From positions 569,770-633,769 of the forward strand of contig JAXRKP010000004.1 of the NCBI GenBank assembly GCA_037039925.1: DNA of 64,000 nt, given 5' to 3'. The position numbers and the translations under genes were made by a program. The stretch is from Doris montereyensis. Taxonomy: Eukaryota; Mollusca; Gastropoda; Nudibranchia; Dorididae. The notes beneath the pieces are model-generated. The model searched no databases. It was not told the origin of the DNA and saw only the letters and a program-made list of their open reading frames with translations. Of the stretch, positions 39,482-57,600 are shown piece by piece (the first letter of the stretch is position 1; each line of letters begins with the position of its first letter).

Positions 39482-42400
39482 GGTTTCATTGTGCTCTGGG
39501 CTATTCTCATGCTGAATTTGATTATAGTATCACCGTGCTCATCGACGATGCAAGATCGAAAGTGAAACTAAAACTGGTGGTGGATGTTAATGATTACTGA
39601 CACGGGAAATATATGAGAGCCAGTTAAGCGTTGTGTAAACGGTAAACGCCTTTGGTATTCCCCTTTAGTATTAGGCTATAGAGTGCTACAATACCTTCAA
39701 AAATATTATTAAAAAAGATTAAAATTTAACGAACCTTGTGAACACATATATCTAGATCTAGATGGAAGAAAAGGGAGAAGGAATAAAGCACATAATGTCA
39801 CTGTGTGAGAGCAATTTTTATGTTTTAAACAAGGATCCTTTACTAGATCTAATACTAATACAGTAATAGGTTGATTTTTGGTGTTTTTGTTGACTTTTAT
39901 GTGTTCTCGTTTTCTTTTAAATTGAGACCTCTGTTTTCATTTTGTCAGGCAATGACTGTTACGATTCCTCACATTTCATAATACATGTGCATTTATGTCA
40001 AATCAAGTGTACATCTTCATACATGGGTCCCAGCTTAATGCCAACGTTTATAGCATTGAATGCTTTGATTTAAAAGAAAGTACGCATCAAACACCTGGGG
40101 ATGATCCAAGAACAGTCTATGTTTTAGAGCATCTTCTTTTCCTTAACATCAAGCAAATTTCTTATGCTTCGTAGATCTTGCGGAGTGGATATATATATAT
40201 ACATACATTTTGTATTCTAAAATTACAAGTACTCATTTGAAGCAAATTGTTGACTTTCCGGTTGACGTTGATGACAGAGTTTAATGAGAATATGAGAACG
40301 AAGATCTATTTTTCAAATACATGCAAATCATCGGTTAATAGCAGAAAGAGATCTAGATCTAATCTTTTTTTTTTAAAGTAGGAAACAAACGATATTTTAC
40401 AAACTTAGCGTTTGACACACACAACTGAAATATCGTGTTTAAGTTATATCCCCAGACAGTTTTAAAATCTTTTTTTTGGCAAAGAAAAAAACAATCTCCA
40501 ACTCCACCATATTTCATTTTCATTATTACACCAGATCTAGAATCTAGGTTCTAGTAGCGCTTCCAGCAGACGGCAGTGACAATTTTTGAGTGAAGGATTA
40601 GTAATATATCAATGATTAGTCATACAGTCTAGCAATGGACAGTGTAAGTTTGTGTAACCAAGTGTGTGATTGTACTAGAGCTAGAAATCTAGATAGAATC
40701 TATATATCTAGTTCTAGTTATATATAATTAAGTAAAGTAGAATATGCTTTAATTTCTAATGCTTTGGAAATATTTCAGTTGTTCGGGCACATCAGACTCA
40801 GAGGCAGAGGAGGAGATCTTTCACTATCCTTAACTTAAGGGCTGAGCTCCCACCACTCTGCCCTCCCCCATCAAACCCAAGGTTAGGTTAGGTCTCTCCA
40901 GTCTCCGGCATCTCATCCAACAGTGCAGCTGTGTTGCTCAACACGAACATGATAGAGATCAGCCCTAACTATAGTGTCCTAACAAAAGATTCAACTTTTT
41001 TATGTATCACATCTGAGAATAGTGACAATAACGTTCGCTGTTTAAGACACGACTCATTAGATCTAGATCTAGAGTGGTCTAACATCAGTCGGCTACCAAA
41101 GAACCAGAAGCTTAAAAAGGGACCTATTTCAACTATTTGTGTAAATAAATCATACTGTGACACTGAAAGACATCTAAAAATAGTCCATCTTGTAATAGAT
41201 ATTTCTTCTATAAACTGCATTTGATTGTGCAAAGGAATTGTCCAAAATTTCTCTTTATAACATCAACATAGCCACTGTAACCACCCACTATGATACAAAA
41301 TATGATCACAACAGATTTTTGTGTTACTAAATGACACAAACATTATATTTATTTTTATTTAAATTTTATGGAAATAAAGAGAATTTTTATTGAAATAAAA
41401 GAACTGACTAGCTGTGATGTTATAGCCGTGTTGATATTACACCACTCTAGATGGATAAAAGAAAAGGTTCTATAATTTGAGTGTTTTGTTGGAAATTGGA
41501 TTTCTGATATCTAAAGATGGTTTGACATTTATTTTAGATCTGTGTTATATTCACGTCTATTGAATTTTGCACACTAGTAAAATTTGAATGGTGTGCTTGA
41601 CTACAAATCTCCTACAGAGTTGAATTTAGTTTGCCATTAGTGTAGCATGGTATAGTAAAAATGTATACGTTGCTATTAATTGAATTTTGAGTGAGTAACA
41701 GAGAAGAAAAAACACATGAGCAAAGCAAAATATGAAATAATAAAACATAAATTTTAAGTCAGGTACTGTTTTTTGTCAACATAAATGAATAACGCTTAGA
41801 CTTAAAGCAATATTCAACATTACATTAACTCATAGACTACCATTGCTAGCACAGGTGCGATCATAGCATTGCCGGGTCATAACTATAGAAAAATTGTGTA
41901 CACGTGATTGCAGTAAGGCTTATTATTCTACTTCGGTTTCACACTGGAACGAGCTGTCTAGTGTAAACAGTTGATTTTTTATTATTTTTTTACTGTTGGC
42001 AGTGTATGCCTTCAACTTAACCCGTTTTCTTTGCCAACGTACAAAACAACTACTACCACTAGTACTTCAAGTAGGTCTACAAGTCAAAAGCAGCATAGAC
42101 CGCACTGTTGTTGATCAGTTTTCATCTATTTACTGATGGAAGTAGTGTATTGTGTGAATGGAGTCTCCACTCAATTTCACTCTTTCATTCATTCCCCTCA
42201 GACAAACTAACGACACATAGCCCATTTTTATTTGTGCCAATATAAAGTTTGATCTCTTATGAATGCTGTGTTTAAAAACAATGAAGAGAAAATGATAACA
42301 AATAAAAAAGTTAAGAATTTTTTTAAACCACCCTACTTTTTGGGTACCCACGCCATAATCTTGCATCAGACCTTGGGTAGTCTATGAGTTCATAAATATA

Positions 42401-43278
42401 ATCAGTAGAATCTCAATATTTATACTCCCTTTGGACCACAAAATTAGTATGATGTTGTAGCAAAGGTCTGTTGTAGCCGCAGTTTCGAAGGGAAGTCATC
42501 CCTTGGGAGGAAATATTTTAAAACATTCACGAAACAAATGAATGGGGTGATGGCTTAATGGGGTTAACGAGAGGGGTTTTATTTGGGGAATGGGAATGCC
42601 ATACGCAATGATAAGTCTCCGATTATGAGCATTACAGAAAATAAGGAAGGCACATGGTCAAGGTGTGAACATCTAGTTCAGCTTACAAGAACGAGAAAGA
42701 TACCGATCCAGGCCACAGCCAACATTACAACACCCATACCACTCGCTCATATTATACCATCGAAGGAATTTTGCAAAGATAGGCCCATTGACAGTGAATT
42801 TTAATTATGACATTATCTACTTTGATTTTATGAAAAGAAAGTATTGTAGTGAAAAAGTATAAAGTATTATTCGTCCACAGAGTCGGATAGTACTAAATGC
42901 TATTTTGTCAAGACTCATCAGATGGTAGGACATTCTCCACAGTGAATTAAGATAAACAGAATCTTTACGAAATGAAACATTCAGTAGGACTACTGCCTGA
43001 GCGAGAGAGAGGGTGGGAGAAATGAGTGAGATAGAAAACACAGAGACGGAAAATGTGAAGTGACATTTTTTTTAACTCATTGTATGGTTGTTTTAATACT
43101 GAAGGTAAGAAATCAATAGCTGAGAAAATGTGTCCTTTGATTATAACAATCAATCAATTTCATCCCCACATAACAAACACCTACGCTTATAATATCAAAA
43201 CTGTATGCCCACCGAATGACATCTCTTTGTTTAAATGCAAATGCTTTCTGCTGATAAAAAAAAATAATTTCATTGCAG
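39482..43278. other. Intergenic region between divergent PLD6 and TVP23
   Basis: Both 5' ends face this 3.8-kb segment, so their promoters should lie here. It is AT-rich and has repeated TAGATCTAGA-type palindromes at about 39752, 40350, 40533, 40680 and 41060. A 97-codon plus frame (40931-41224) has no recognised content; the acceptor-like TATTTCAG near 40773-40780 could mark a 5' UTR exon. Confidence 0.4.
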
Positions 43279-43284
43279 GCTCTA

Positions 43285-47894
<4,610 letters not shown>

Positions 47895-49870
47895 TTGAAG
47901 TAAACAGAGTAAATTATTAGTTTTATCATTGAACTAATCTGTAATTTAATGTATGGTGTGATCTCTAGACAGAATCAGTTTAGTGTGATACGAACAAATG
48001 TGTGAATGTGTCTCTGTACTGATTACCTGCTTCATAAGAGCATTATTAATGTTTTAAAGTCCAGTTGATTTCATTGACAAAAAGTTTGAATTTGAAGGAG
48101 TCTGAGTATGAGCATGCCAAGTGATGTTTATTGAACACGCATCTGTGTCAGTGTTAGTGTTAAAAATTGTATGAATGTTTATAGTATAGGCTTAGGCCAA
48201 GCGTCCACTTTCAAGAGTTTTCAAGAAATAGCTATTTTGCCTGTCGGTTAGATCTGGGAATAACAAAAAACTTATACGGACACCATCTTACTTGTAATGT
48301 AATGAAAATCTGAAATCTTTTATTATGATATTTGTAACGCATTTTCATGTTTGTTTGCCATCTAAATTTGTTGCATTCCAAAGCTTCATTGTTGTTTCTC
48401 AAAAAAGCATCATAAACTTCATTTGAAATCAGTGTATAAATATAAGTATAACATATTGCCTTCTCTTATCATAGCCTGAGTAAAGCTTTTCTATAATGTC
48501 AAGATTTGGGGAAGGTTTCATTCAACTGAGACACATGTACACTTTTATATCTGTAACATGACTAATGTTTCAAAAAAAGGGTAAAAGTTTTCATGTTATA
48601 AGGCTGGTGTATTGTCTTGTGTATGTTATAAAAACTTTATCAAATTGAGATTTTTCACTAATCCTTTCTTTTAGGATTCATAAGAGCTGAGTAAAATTTA
48701 TAATGATCAGTTTTCCTGCGTAAGTGAAATGACCATATAACTATGTTAATGGCAAATGCTGTTTAGATTGATGGTAATTTCTTTGCATCAATGTATAATT
48801 TTGTTATCCACATAAACAATGGTGTAAAACAGATAGAGAATTACATATTAATAATTATTTTACAAGTAAAATTAGTAAATACAAAATGTCAAAAGACATA
48901 ACTCTTGGCGAAACTTCTGAAAAATATGTCTATGGGATCTTTTATAAATTGATTATTTATTTCAAATTTATCAGACTATTAAACAAAGTAAGATCTTGAG
49001 AGGGGCAATAGACAGGGTAAAAATAAAAACATTTATCTTATAAAATAATGAGTAGAATGAATTCTTGAAGTAAGAATATTTTAGCTTGAGATTGACAAGG
49101 AAATGAGAAGTATGGATATTATATGATTTAATTGGGAAAGTTGATTTGAGCTCCCTACTCTTTAATTTTATCCTAACTATGTTATGGATTGGACATTCAG
49201 GTAATAAATTAAATAGAGGAGTACATTTTGAAAAGAGTATGAATTTGAAACGATGTCTGTAAATTTTTCCAATGATTTTAGACCTAGGTATTACAAATTA
49301 TACAATTACGTTGTATGCTGTTGTCAAGCTCTACTATTACAGCTAAAATTGGAATAATTGACTGTTAGTAGCTCCCAATGTATAGAAGTATTATTTTGTT
49401 TGTCTTTGTGCAAGCTCATGTCAAATTTCATAAATGTGTCATTCCAAATTTTTCTGAACACTAAAACAAATGCTACAATGTATCCAACTTTTTTTTATAG
49501 TTATAGTAAAAGCAAAGCATTTTCCATTTAAATTGTTTTCATTGTTTTCAATGCATTACATTTTGGTCTCTCATGCTTTATGGTTATTTCTTTTCTTGAG
49601 TTAAGATGGGATTTTGCTTGCTTCCCTTTTCTTTATTTTGTGTACTGAGTTTCAGACATTGTATTGATATGTGAGCTGTTTCCCGATTCCTACCATCTGT
49701 GATTAATTTTTTCTATTGCAATTGACCATTTGTTAGAATGGGATTTTTTAGGCAATATTATTTCTCTCATCGCAACCATTTTAATTCTAAATTCAATGAA
49801 TTGCGGTTGGATGGTTTGAGAGGTATTGGTCGCACAGTTTGTCTCTTCTCGTAGATTTCTTTGTAAAATT
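47895..49870 (+). other. TVP23 3' UTR and downstream flank
   Basis: AT-rich with no coding features. AATAAA at 49203-49208 is one possible polyadenylation signal; the true UTR end is not clear. Confidence 0.35.
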
Positions 49871-50040
49871 TGTGTGGCGTCTGCTGGTAGGTCGTACTTC
49901 TTTCCTTTCCTTCTTTCACTTGTTTTTTTTCTTCTTTTTTTTCCATTCTTTCACTTATCTTTCATCTTGCTGTTTCCCGTTTACCCTGAGATCACTGCAA
50001 TGGTGGACGAAGTAAATTTCAATGAAACAAAAAAAAAATT
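49871..50040 (+). repeat. R1 repeat copy
   Basis: Starts GTGGCGTCTGCTGGTAGGTC and ends AAATTTCAATGAAACAAAAA. The pyrimidine part is expanded by T runs. Confidence 0.6.
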
Positions 50041-50159
50041 CTCAATAGTTCTAGTCCCAGCATAAAAATAATCATTCAATATGTCAATCTTCAAGCTCCT
50101 GTGGAAAAAAGATGATGCCTTGTACATGTATATCAACTCCTTTGTTTGATTTAACTAGT

Positions 50160-50941
50160 CGGTAGCGCAGATCAGCATAACTTTCGGGAGAAGACTGGAG
50201 TGTGCTTATGGCCGAAGCGTGCTTGAGTTTGAAAAATTAGGGGTATTAAAAAATTTGCTTCCCTTTTGCGCCTTGGCACATTGATTACATTGTATTGTTT
50301 ACAAAGTGACAAAGCAAACTCAAGGCCTTAGGCACACGCACGCAAAGACACATCTTCGCACGTATCCAGCTCCACTCTAAACTCTAACTCTAGTCCAAGA
50401 GATAATTATATTCTATGAGTTAAGCAATTTTCTCAAAATCTTGGTGGTCCAGACATTGTCATCTTATATCATTTAAAGTTTGCATGCTATAGTTCAAAGC
50501 ATGTCTGAGAACAGCGTGCTTGTATGGGGTGCCAACTGTACGTGTATTTCCTTTCTTACTGTTCTTAGTTCCCATGGATCATTTAGTTTCATGAGCATTT
50601 TTTAAATTTTTTGTCTTCTTTCATTTTTTTGGCTTTCTCTCCCTTTCAAACTCCCTTATTTACTTACATAAGATCTTTTGAAGTTGGAATTTGGAAAATT
50701 GTGTTCCTTCGAAATGAAATATCTTTTAAATAATAATATTAATAACAATAATGCAATTCGAAGAATAACTGTTGATATCCGAGGAATTTGTATGAGAGTC
50801 GTTGAATTTTTAACTTTGTGTTTATATATCGTGATGTCTTAACTATGTTATTATATTATGTGATCTTGTGCTTATGTACTTTTAAGCGCCTAGAGGCATT
50901 TGCATTAGGCGCCATATAAATAAACTTTATTATTATTATTA
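50160..50941 (+). mobile_element. Probable retroposon with hairpin 3' tail
   Basis: The end reads AGCGCCTAGAGGCATTTGCA, then TTAGGCGCCATATAAATAAA and (TTA)n. A GC-rich hairpin followed by ATATAAATAAA and TTATT repeats is the usual 3' end of several invertebrate LINE/SINE families. No reverse transcriptase frame is seen upstream; the 5' limit is a guess. Confidence 0.45.
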
Positions 50942-53800
50942 TGTTTTTTTATATATATTATATCATTCCCATTTTTACTTTTAGCCTTATTTAATTTTTA
51001 CTGATAATTTTTCAGCAAATAATCCTGTCTTAGCTTTTCTTGCTCCTTCCAAAGTTTCATTTATGCTAAATGTCTTTTATTTACCGCTTCTTTGATTTTT
51101 TATACCTTCCTTCGATTTTCAACATAGTCTGCATGTTGGTATTCTTTTGAATGAGCAAAGGTTTCTCCCATCTCTAGAGGTCCATAGAGTCAGAATCAGA
51201 GCTTTTCCCAGTTACTAGCACATTGTGCAGAACAAGCGACGCAAAATCATATCCAGGTCTAAAGACACAACACCAAGCCTAAAGCATAGCATGGTTCATA
51301 CCCAGGACGCATCATCAACCTTACTTGTACTTCTTGTATACATGGCCAGTCAATACTAAGTGCATGATGTTAATATTGATAAATTGTAGTTAACGATTAT
51401 ATTGAAGTGGCTGATCAGGCAAAATGAAGGTCCAACCTGAACTGTGATTATGATGACTGTGGATGAATGAATAATTCACATTTAAGAAATTATACAGAAC
51501 ATGGCTAAGATTAGGAGGTTTTTATAGTTCTCAAACCACAGAGGTATGACTTGGTTATGGAATGAGCTTTACTATTTTTTTCAAGAAAAAACATAATTGC
51601 TGTTTCACTTTGAAGTCTGAGATTAAGTGTGTGTGTGTGTATTAGTGTTGAGTTTTTTGTTCAAGAGTGTTTGCATTGCATGCAGTTTGAGGGTGAGATA
51701 CAAAGCTTCAATCTGTGAGAGGTAATCAAAGTGACATGATTGCATTTTACATTTGTGATTATGATTTACTGTGACCTTACATGTCTGGTGTTAAAATGAT
51801 CTATGCAAGTTGTGTGTAGTTCACATTTCTAACTTTTGTCCTTATGCTCATTATTTCATGTCACTCTTCAACTGATATATGTTTTAAGTTAAATTAAGTT
51901 ACGTTTTTGCAGTTTTGGTTAGTTTTTTTTGTGGGTCTAATGAAATAAACTTTTTACATCAAAGGGAAACATGTTGTTTGTTTGATCTATCTGGAAATTG
52001 TAGGGGAAATTGGAAATTGGGCATAAATACAAAATGTGTATTGTTTGTGATTTTTATAACGAACTTCCTCTTTTCAATATATATATCATTTGTATGTAAA
52101 CTCAGAAACTTTTCATTATATACTTGGTCCCCGTTAGCCATTTGACTCAAAAATCCTCTTGACTCTCCTTGGAGTGTGTAATGTATGGGAGAGCTGATAG
52201 GTACATCATACTAACATTTTGATAATATATCAGATTGAGAATCCTTTATTTGTCTCTGAACAGAGAAATTTGGTTTGGTCATGGTGACATAATACAAATT
52301 TAAAAGACAAAACGTATATAAACACATAAAAATATAACTATAATAAACACACTTTTTTTTAAACAGTCCTATGACACACAAGCCTTTACACAGTTAAACT
52401 GGCCAATTACTCCCTCACTCATATATATAGTAAAATCCCATGCCCAAGAATGCAAACACCAACCCAAGCACCTAGGCCAGAGAATGACATTGTTTTGCAA
52501 GGTTTGGGTAATATCAATATGTATTCCAAGTTGGTTGTTCTTTGTACTCCAAAGGCTTTCTTGCTAGCCTGCTAAGAATAACTACATATTGCATGTAGTT
52601 TCCAAATGATCCCAATGTTATTTTCATTTGAGAAATTTGTCTACCAGTTTAATTAAGAAATTATTTAATTTTATTGTTTCCTGTGTAGAGTTCTCATTCA
52701 CATAAGGCATCGCTCTTTTTTTTTTCTTTTTTTTAAAGGGGTCGATAGTACCGTAGCGTTAATGCCTACTCGCATGATCTCAGTATCAAATACTGACTCG
52801 ATCTAATGGTTGTACTTGATATCACCCAGAGTATAACATTAACACGCTTTAAAATGTCTACTTCGGCACATTGCTGGTTGAACAGACTTCATCTTAAAGC
52901 ACATTAAAGCACTAATTATATTTTAATCAGCAGATGACTTAAAAACTAAGATAGAAACAAATCAATTGAGATAGTTTGGGCATGTAAAAAAATGAATGAC
53001 AATAGAATAGCTAAATCAGTATACAGTGCTAAAGCCCAAGGTAAAATTTCTCAAGCATCTGACAGATTCTTGGAAGGAGATTATTCAACTTTCTTGCATT
53101 TCCATTTTATTGTTTATTTCCTTTACATGATAATAATGATACAATCAATAATACTCAACACTGAGATGCATGGAGTCGAAAAAACAAAAGTAGTGTCTGT
53201 CATTGTCACAGCAATGAATGTCATAACTCAAGTAAAGTATATAACAATATATACATATATGTAATCAGATTTCTGTTTTCTTTTTTTTTATTAATCTTCA
53301 AAGCCATCTTTTTCAAATTCTAGACAGGCATCACAAATCATCAACATCCTTACTTCCAAGCAATCATCAATCCATTCCACACAGCATCACACACCAATCC
53401 ATCTTACAAGAAGAATCATCTGTTAGGTCTTGAGAAAAATTGCGTCCAAAACCCTTGAAATTACACTGCAACCCTCGAACTGGCTTTATAATATATATAC
53501 TTCTGTGGCGGCCATGTTCATTATGACAATTAGGGGTTGAGATGAATAAGTGAAGAAACAAGGCATAGTTTGATGTCAGAGGTATAGATAAGTCAGAGGA
53601 TACTTTTCCATCAGTGATGAGATGTAAAGGGTGAATTATGATGACCTTGACCTTTAACTGTCGAACTGTGAAGTAGCCTTATTTTTTTCATTTCAAACGT
53701 CCATAAAAATATTCAAATCATTCTTGTGTTTATGTCATTGGAAAAACTAATGTGAGATGAATACTAGACCTAAAAGTTGTCTTACAGGCTCAATTAAGAT
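50942..53800. other. Intergenic, no gene recognised
   Basis: AT-rich with scattered short frames. Nothing resembles a known protein, RNA gene or complete mobile element. Confidence 0.35.
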
Positions 53801-53808
53801 CTACTTGC

Positions 53809-54300
53809 CTGTATGTAGTGTCATCACTGTTCCTAAATTTCACCTCATCTTCATCACTTGAGCTACTACCGTCATCCCTGACATGGTAAATGCCATCAAA
53901 ATCATCGTCACTATCACTCTAATCATTAATAAAGATATCAAACAGGTGTTTTCTAGTGCTAAATGGCCTAAAAATAGCATCATTTGATGGTCCTTCACCT
54001 GGACGTGACATCGTAAAGTCAACCGAAAGGCGAAAATCTAAGCTCAGAAATCTCCGTCTTGAAATCTACTTTCGATTCGCCTGTAAATAGCCTGAATTTA
54101 GTGTGAAAGCAGTTCAAGCAGTTGCAGTATGCATTATAAATCATATCTTCCGGTTTGGGCTCTGTATGTTTTGTATTCACACTTTTAGTGGGCTTCAAAA
54201 GAGACGCGATTGTTAACGGGCAATGATCGCCCCCGAGTGCCAGAGAAAGGTTCATAACGGCCGATGATCGGCGTTTGACCAGTTCTAGGATTAAAGCCAA
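53809..54300 (-). pseudogene. Possible piggyBac-like transposase N-terminus, broken
   Basis: On the minus strand an ATG at about 54012 opens MSRPGEGPSNDAIFRPFSTR, then after an in-frame TAG continues DSDDDFDGIYHVRDDGSSSS and DEDEVKFRN. The acidic Asp/Ser pattern suits piggyBac N-termini. The upstream part (AACTGGTCAAACGCCGATCA near 54275) is non-coding. No catalytic domain follows. Confidence 0.35.
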
Positions 54301-54429
54301 AACTTGAACCCAGAAAAGGCAAATGTTACGCTGAAGTCATACTAAAATTGTATTCCATAATACATGTGGTATTAATTAACGATTAACATACAAATTACAT
54401 TCAATCATAAAATCCCAAAGATGAAAAAC

Positions 54430-54636
54430 TCATACATCTTCAGATCTCTTGTTGATTTCATAACGATCCCTGCCATGCCTGTTGGCACTGGTAATACTTT
54501 CTTCAAGTCCATCCCAAGGATGTCGTTGCTTGAGAATCTCTGTTCTTTTCAGCCATGGACGATAAAAGAGCAGGAACTCACTAAAGCCTTTCTGGAAATG
54601 TGGTGAGAGGAACCAGTCCGAAGTTCCTTTCTTTTC
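54430..54636 (-). CDS. PTCD1: PTCD1 terminal exon
   Basis: After acceptor TTGGATAG the frame reads EKKGTSDWFLSPHFQKGFSE, then FLLFYRPWLKRTEI and RHPWDGLEE, with stop at 54430-54432. The HPW before the C-terminus is shared with vertebrate PTCD1. Confidence 0.85.
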   Translation of the reverse strand, partial: EKKGTSDWFLSPHFQKGFSEFLLFYRPWLKRTEILKQRHPWDGLEESITSANRHGRDRYEINKRSEDV

Positions 54637-57600
54637 CTATCCAAGGAAAAATAAATAAATAAACCAGTTATGGCACTCAGATCTAGATTGATGTACGAGT
54701 AATGGAAATTTAAAAGACAAGCTCATATTTTCATCAAAACTAAACAATAAATACATGTATTTGCCTCATTTTTTAAATTTAGAAATTTCATGTGTGCACA
54801 TATTATGGTCTACAGATTTATATCAGTTTTCAGCACCATTTTCTTATTGCTATATGCGTATTCCAGTGGGTGACCTGCTGCAGTGAACTTACAGTATCAT
54901 TATTCCCATTCCTATATATTTATTTTTATTTGCCAACACTAGACTGTAATTATTTGTTGCATACAAGAATCTAAATGAAAGATAGTACACAGCCACTCTA
55001 TATAATTTTCAATTTTAAGAGCCAAGAGATTATGATTACAAAGGATTCATTATACCGTTATGAATCATGTGGGGCATTAAATGTACCTAATGTAGCCTAA
55101 CACATTGGAAACATTGAAATGGCTAGCTCATTTCTTAAATTGATAAAGAGAGTCACGACACAAAACTGGTACATTTCAAAAACATGGATCATCAGACCTT
55201 ATTAAACATTAGAAAAGGTCATTTGGTGAGCTTTAAAATAAATCCTTCATAAAATCATCAAATTGAAGAGAGATGAACTTTAAAGCTTATCTCAAGAAAA
55301 TATTTTAGAGTCTACTTTTATTTAAAAACTTTCTGTAAAGTAAAACATCAGGTCTTACAGCTGTTACAATCTTCTGTTTTGCCTTCACAATGCTTCTTTC
55401 CAATGCCTTGATCATCCTTTCATCTGGCTTGAGGTTCAGTTCTTCCATCTTTTGTAACAGATGCAGTTTGTACTTGAAATTAAATCCACTTGCAAAAACT
55501 AAATGGCTTATGATCACATCTGTAGGTTCTAAATTTCCAGCCTTAAGGGAAGAAAGACAATTGGACAGAATAAACAAAACGAAAATTTTTACTTTGGATT
55601 AAAATAACATACTCTAATCTTGTATGTGCATGGGAGGTATATTTTCGAGAAAATATGAAAAATGTAATACAGCCGGTGCTGCCTATAAAGTATAAGTACG
55701 TATGTCATCCTCAAACACTCTTCAGGGCAAAGCGTGCAAACTTACTCCTACCGATTTCTTGCTACATAAACGTCATGCCCATAAGCATGGTCACTTTGGT
55801 CTTAAGCATGTTCTAATTCATAGTACGACTTTAATAAATTACATAACAAGGCAATGTCTGGACCACCAAGATTTTGAGAAAGTGCCTGCATGCAGGGTCT
55901 TATTATTAAAAATATAGAATATAACTATCTCTTGGATTAGTTGGATCTGGATACATGCAATGGTGTGTGTTTGCGTGCACGTACCTCAGGTCTTGAGTTT
56001 TAATCAATATGCCAAGGTGTAAACTCTCCCTACCTGAATTGACGCATGGGTAGTGAGGACTTGTATCTAATTATCGCTTTCAACTGTCAAATGCTTACAC
56101 TGCCATTAACCATAAAACAGGGTAATAGTATGTACTGTAAATTGTAAAGGCATGAAGTGTTTTTATTAGTCTAAACATTTTGCATTAATAATGCACTGAA
56201 ATAATTATGCACAAGGAAGCAATTAATGAGGAAGTTTTTTGCATTTCAACCTCAAGTACGCTTTGGCGATAAGCATGCTCAGTCTTCTCTGAACCGCATG
56301 CTTATCAACAGCAGTGCCTGTATTGTGATTATAAGACATGCTTATGAGGTGTCGCCTGTATTGTGATTATAAAACATGCTTATCAGCGGTGTCGCCTATA
56401 TTGAACTGTTAGATAATCTGCATGTATTTCTTGTTCAATATAACATTATATTATACACAATCAGAAAATCCCTTCCAATTGTAACTAATTAATAAATGAA
56501 TTTACACCACCACCGTCAGAAAATTTGTCGGCACATCCATGATAAAGGGCACAGCATGTTTAGTTTGTAACCATGCATGTATCGTTTCTTGGTAGATTTG
56601 TCTGTGATCAGCTGTCCGTGTAAGCAACATGTGTGTGATTGACACAACAATCGAATCCAACTTCAACATCTTGACAGCACTACATGTGCATGCACCCTTT
56701 GTCTTATCTACATTATCTCTTATGGAATCATAGCAGAAGCAGGATCGAACACCAAGCTGAAACAAAACATTGTCAATAGATGTGATTAGATCACAATTTG
56801 AACGAATTAAATCATTTTCTTTGCTAAGACCTTTCTTGAGAACATAATAATTAGTACAGTATGTGAACTTCATTTTAGTACTAAAAACATGGTTGACCTA
56901 ATTTCAGTGACTGCATAGTTAGAGTGGACACTGACAATAATATGCTTTTTCTCCCTCAGACTGTTCTATCAGAAAATTTGGCAGGTGGGTGGAAGGAGAT
57001 AAAGGGACAAAGACTTTGAAACACAGGGGGACAGGCTTTGCATGCTTTCTCACTACTTCTGAGTTTTGTGTTCTTGGTTCCTGTTATTTGGCAGGTGTTG
57101 TTGGTAGGTCTTGCTTCTTTCCTTTCATTGCTTCACTTATCTTTCATCTTGCTGTTTCCTCTGAATTCACCCTGAGACCATAGTTAAAATTAAGTTCCTT
57201 TAAGGCCGTTGCAGCCCATAGTGCCGGAGCTTATCCCGGTTTCCATAATTTGAAGCGGATCAGGTGACAAAGATCACCTCCTGGCCAGGACATTAGTTTG
57301 ATGAAGGTCTTTAGTCCCAAGCTAGTGCTTATACCCATTTGCATCTAGGTAGAGTAGGGAAAATGCATGTTACATGTTTTTCCCAAGGAACACAATGTCG
57401 GACCTAGCTTTGCTAGGATTTTTACTCGGGACCTCATGATCCCCAGTCCGACAGCCTGACCATTTGACCACCGACGCCAGTCTTTCTAGACTTAAAAACG
57501 ATAATAATCCATGTACCATATGTCCTAACTCTCTAGGTATACCTGTCGCTAAAATCATACTGAACTTGACAATTTTTCTAGACCAATCAGGTAACTCTAG

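Noticed and set aside
40931..41224. 97-codon frame upstream of TVP23
   Set aside because: No recognisable content and no clear splice link to TVP23; kept only as a note in the intergenic entry.
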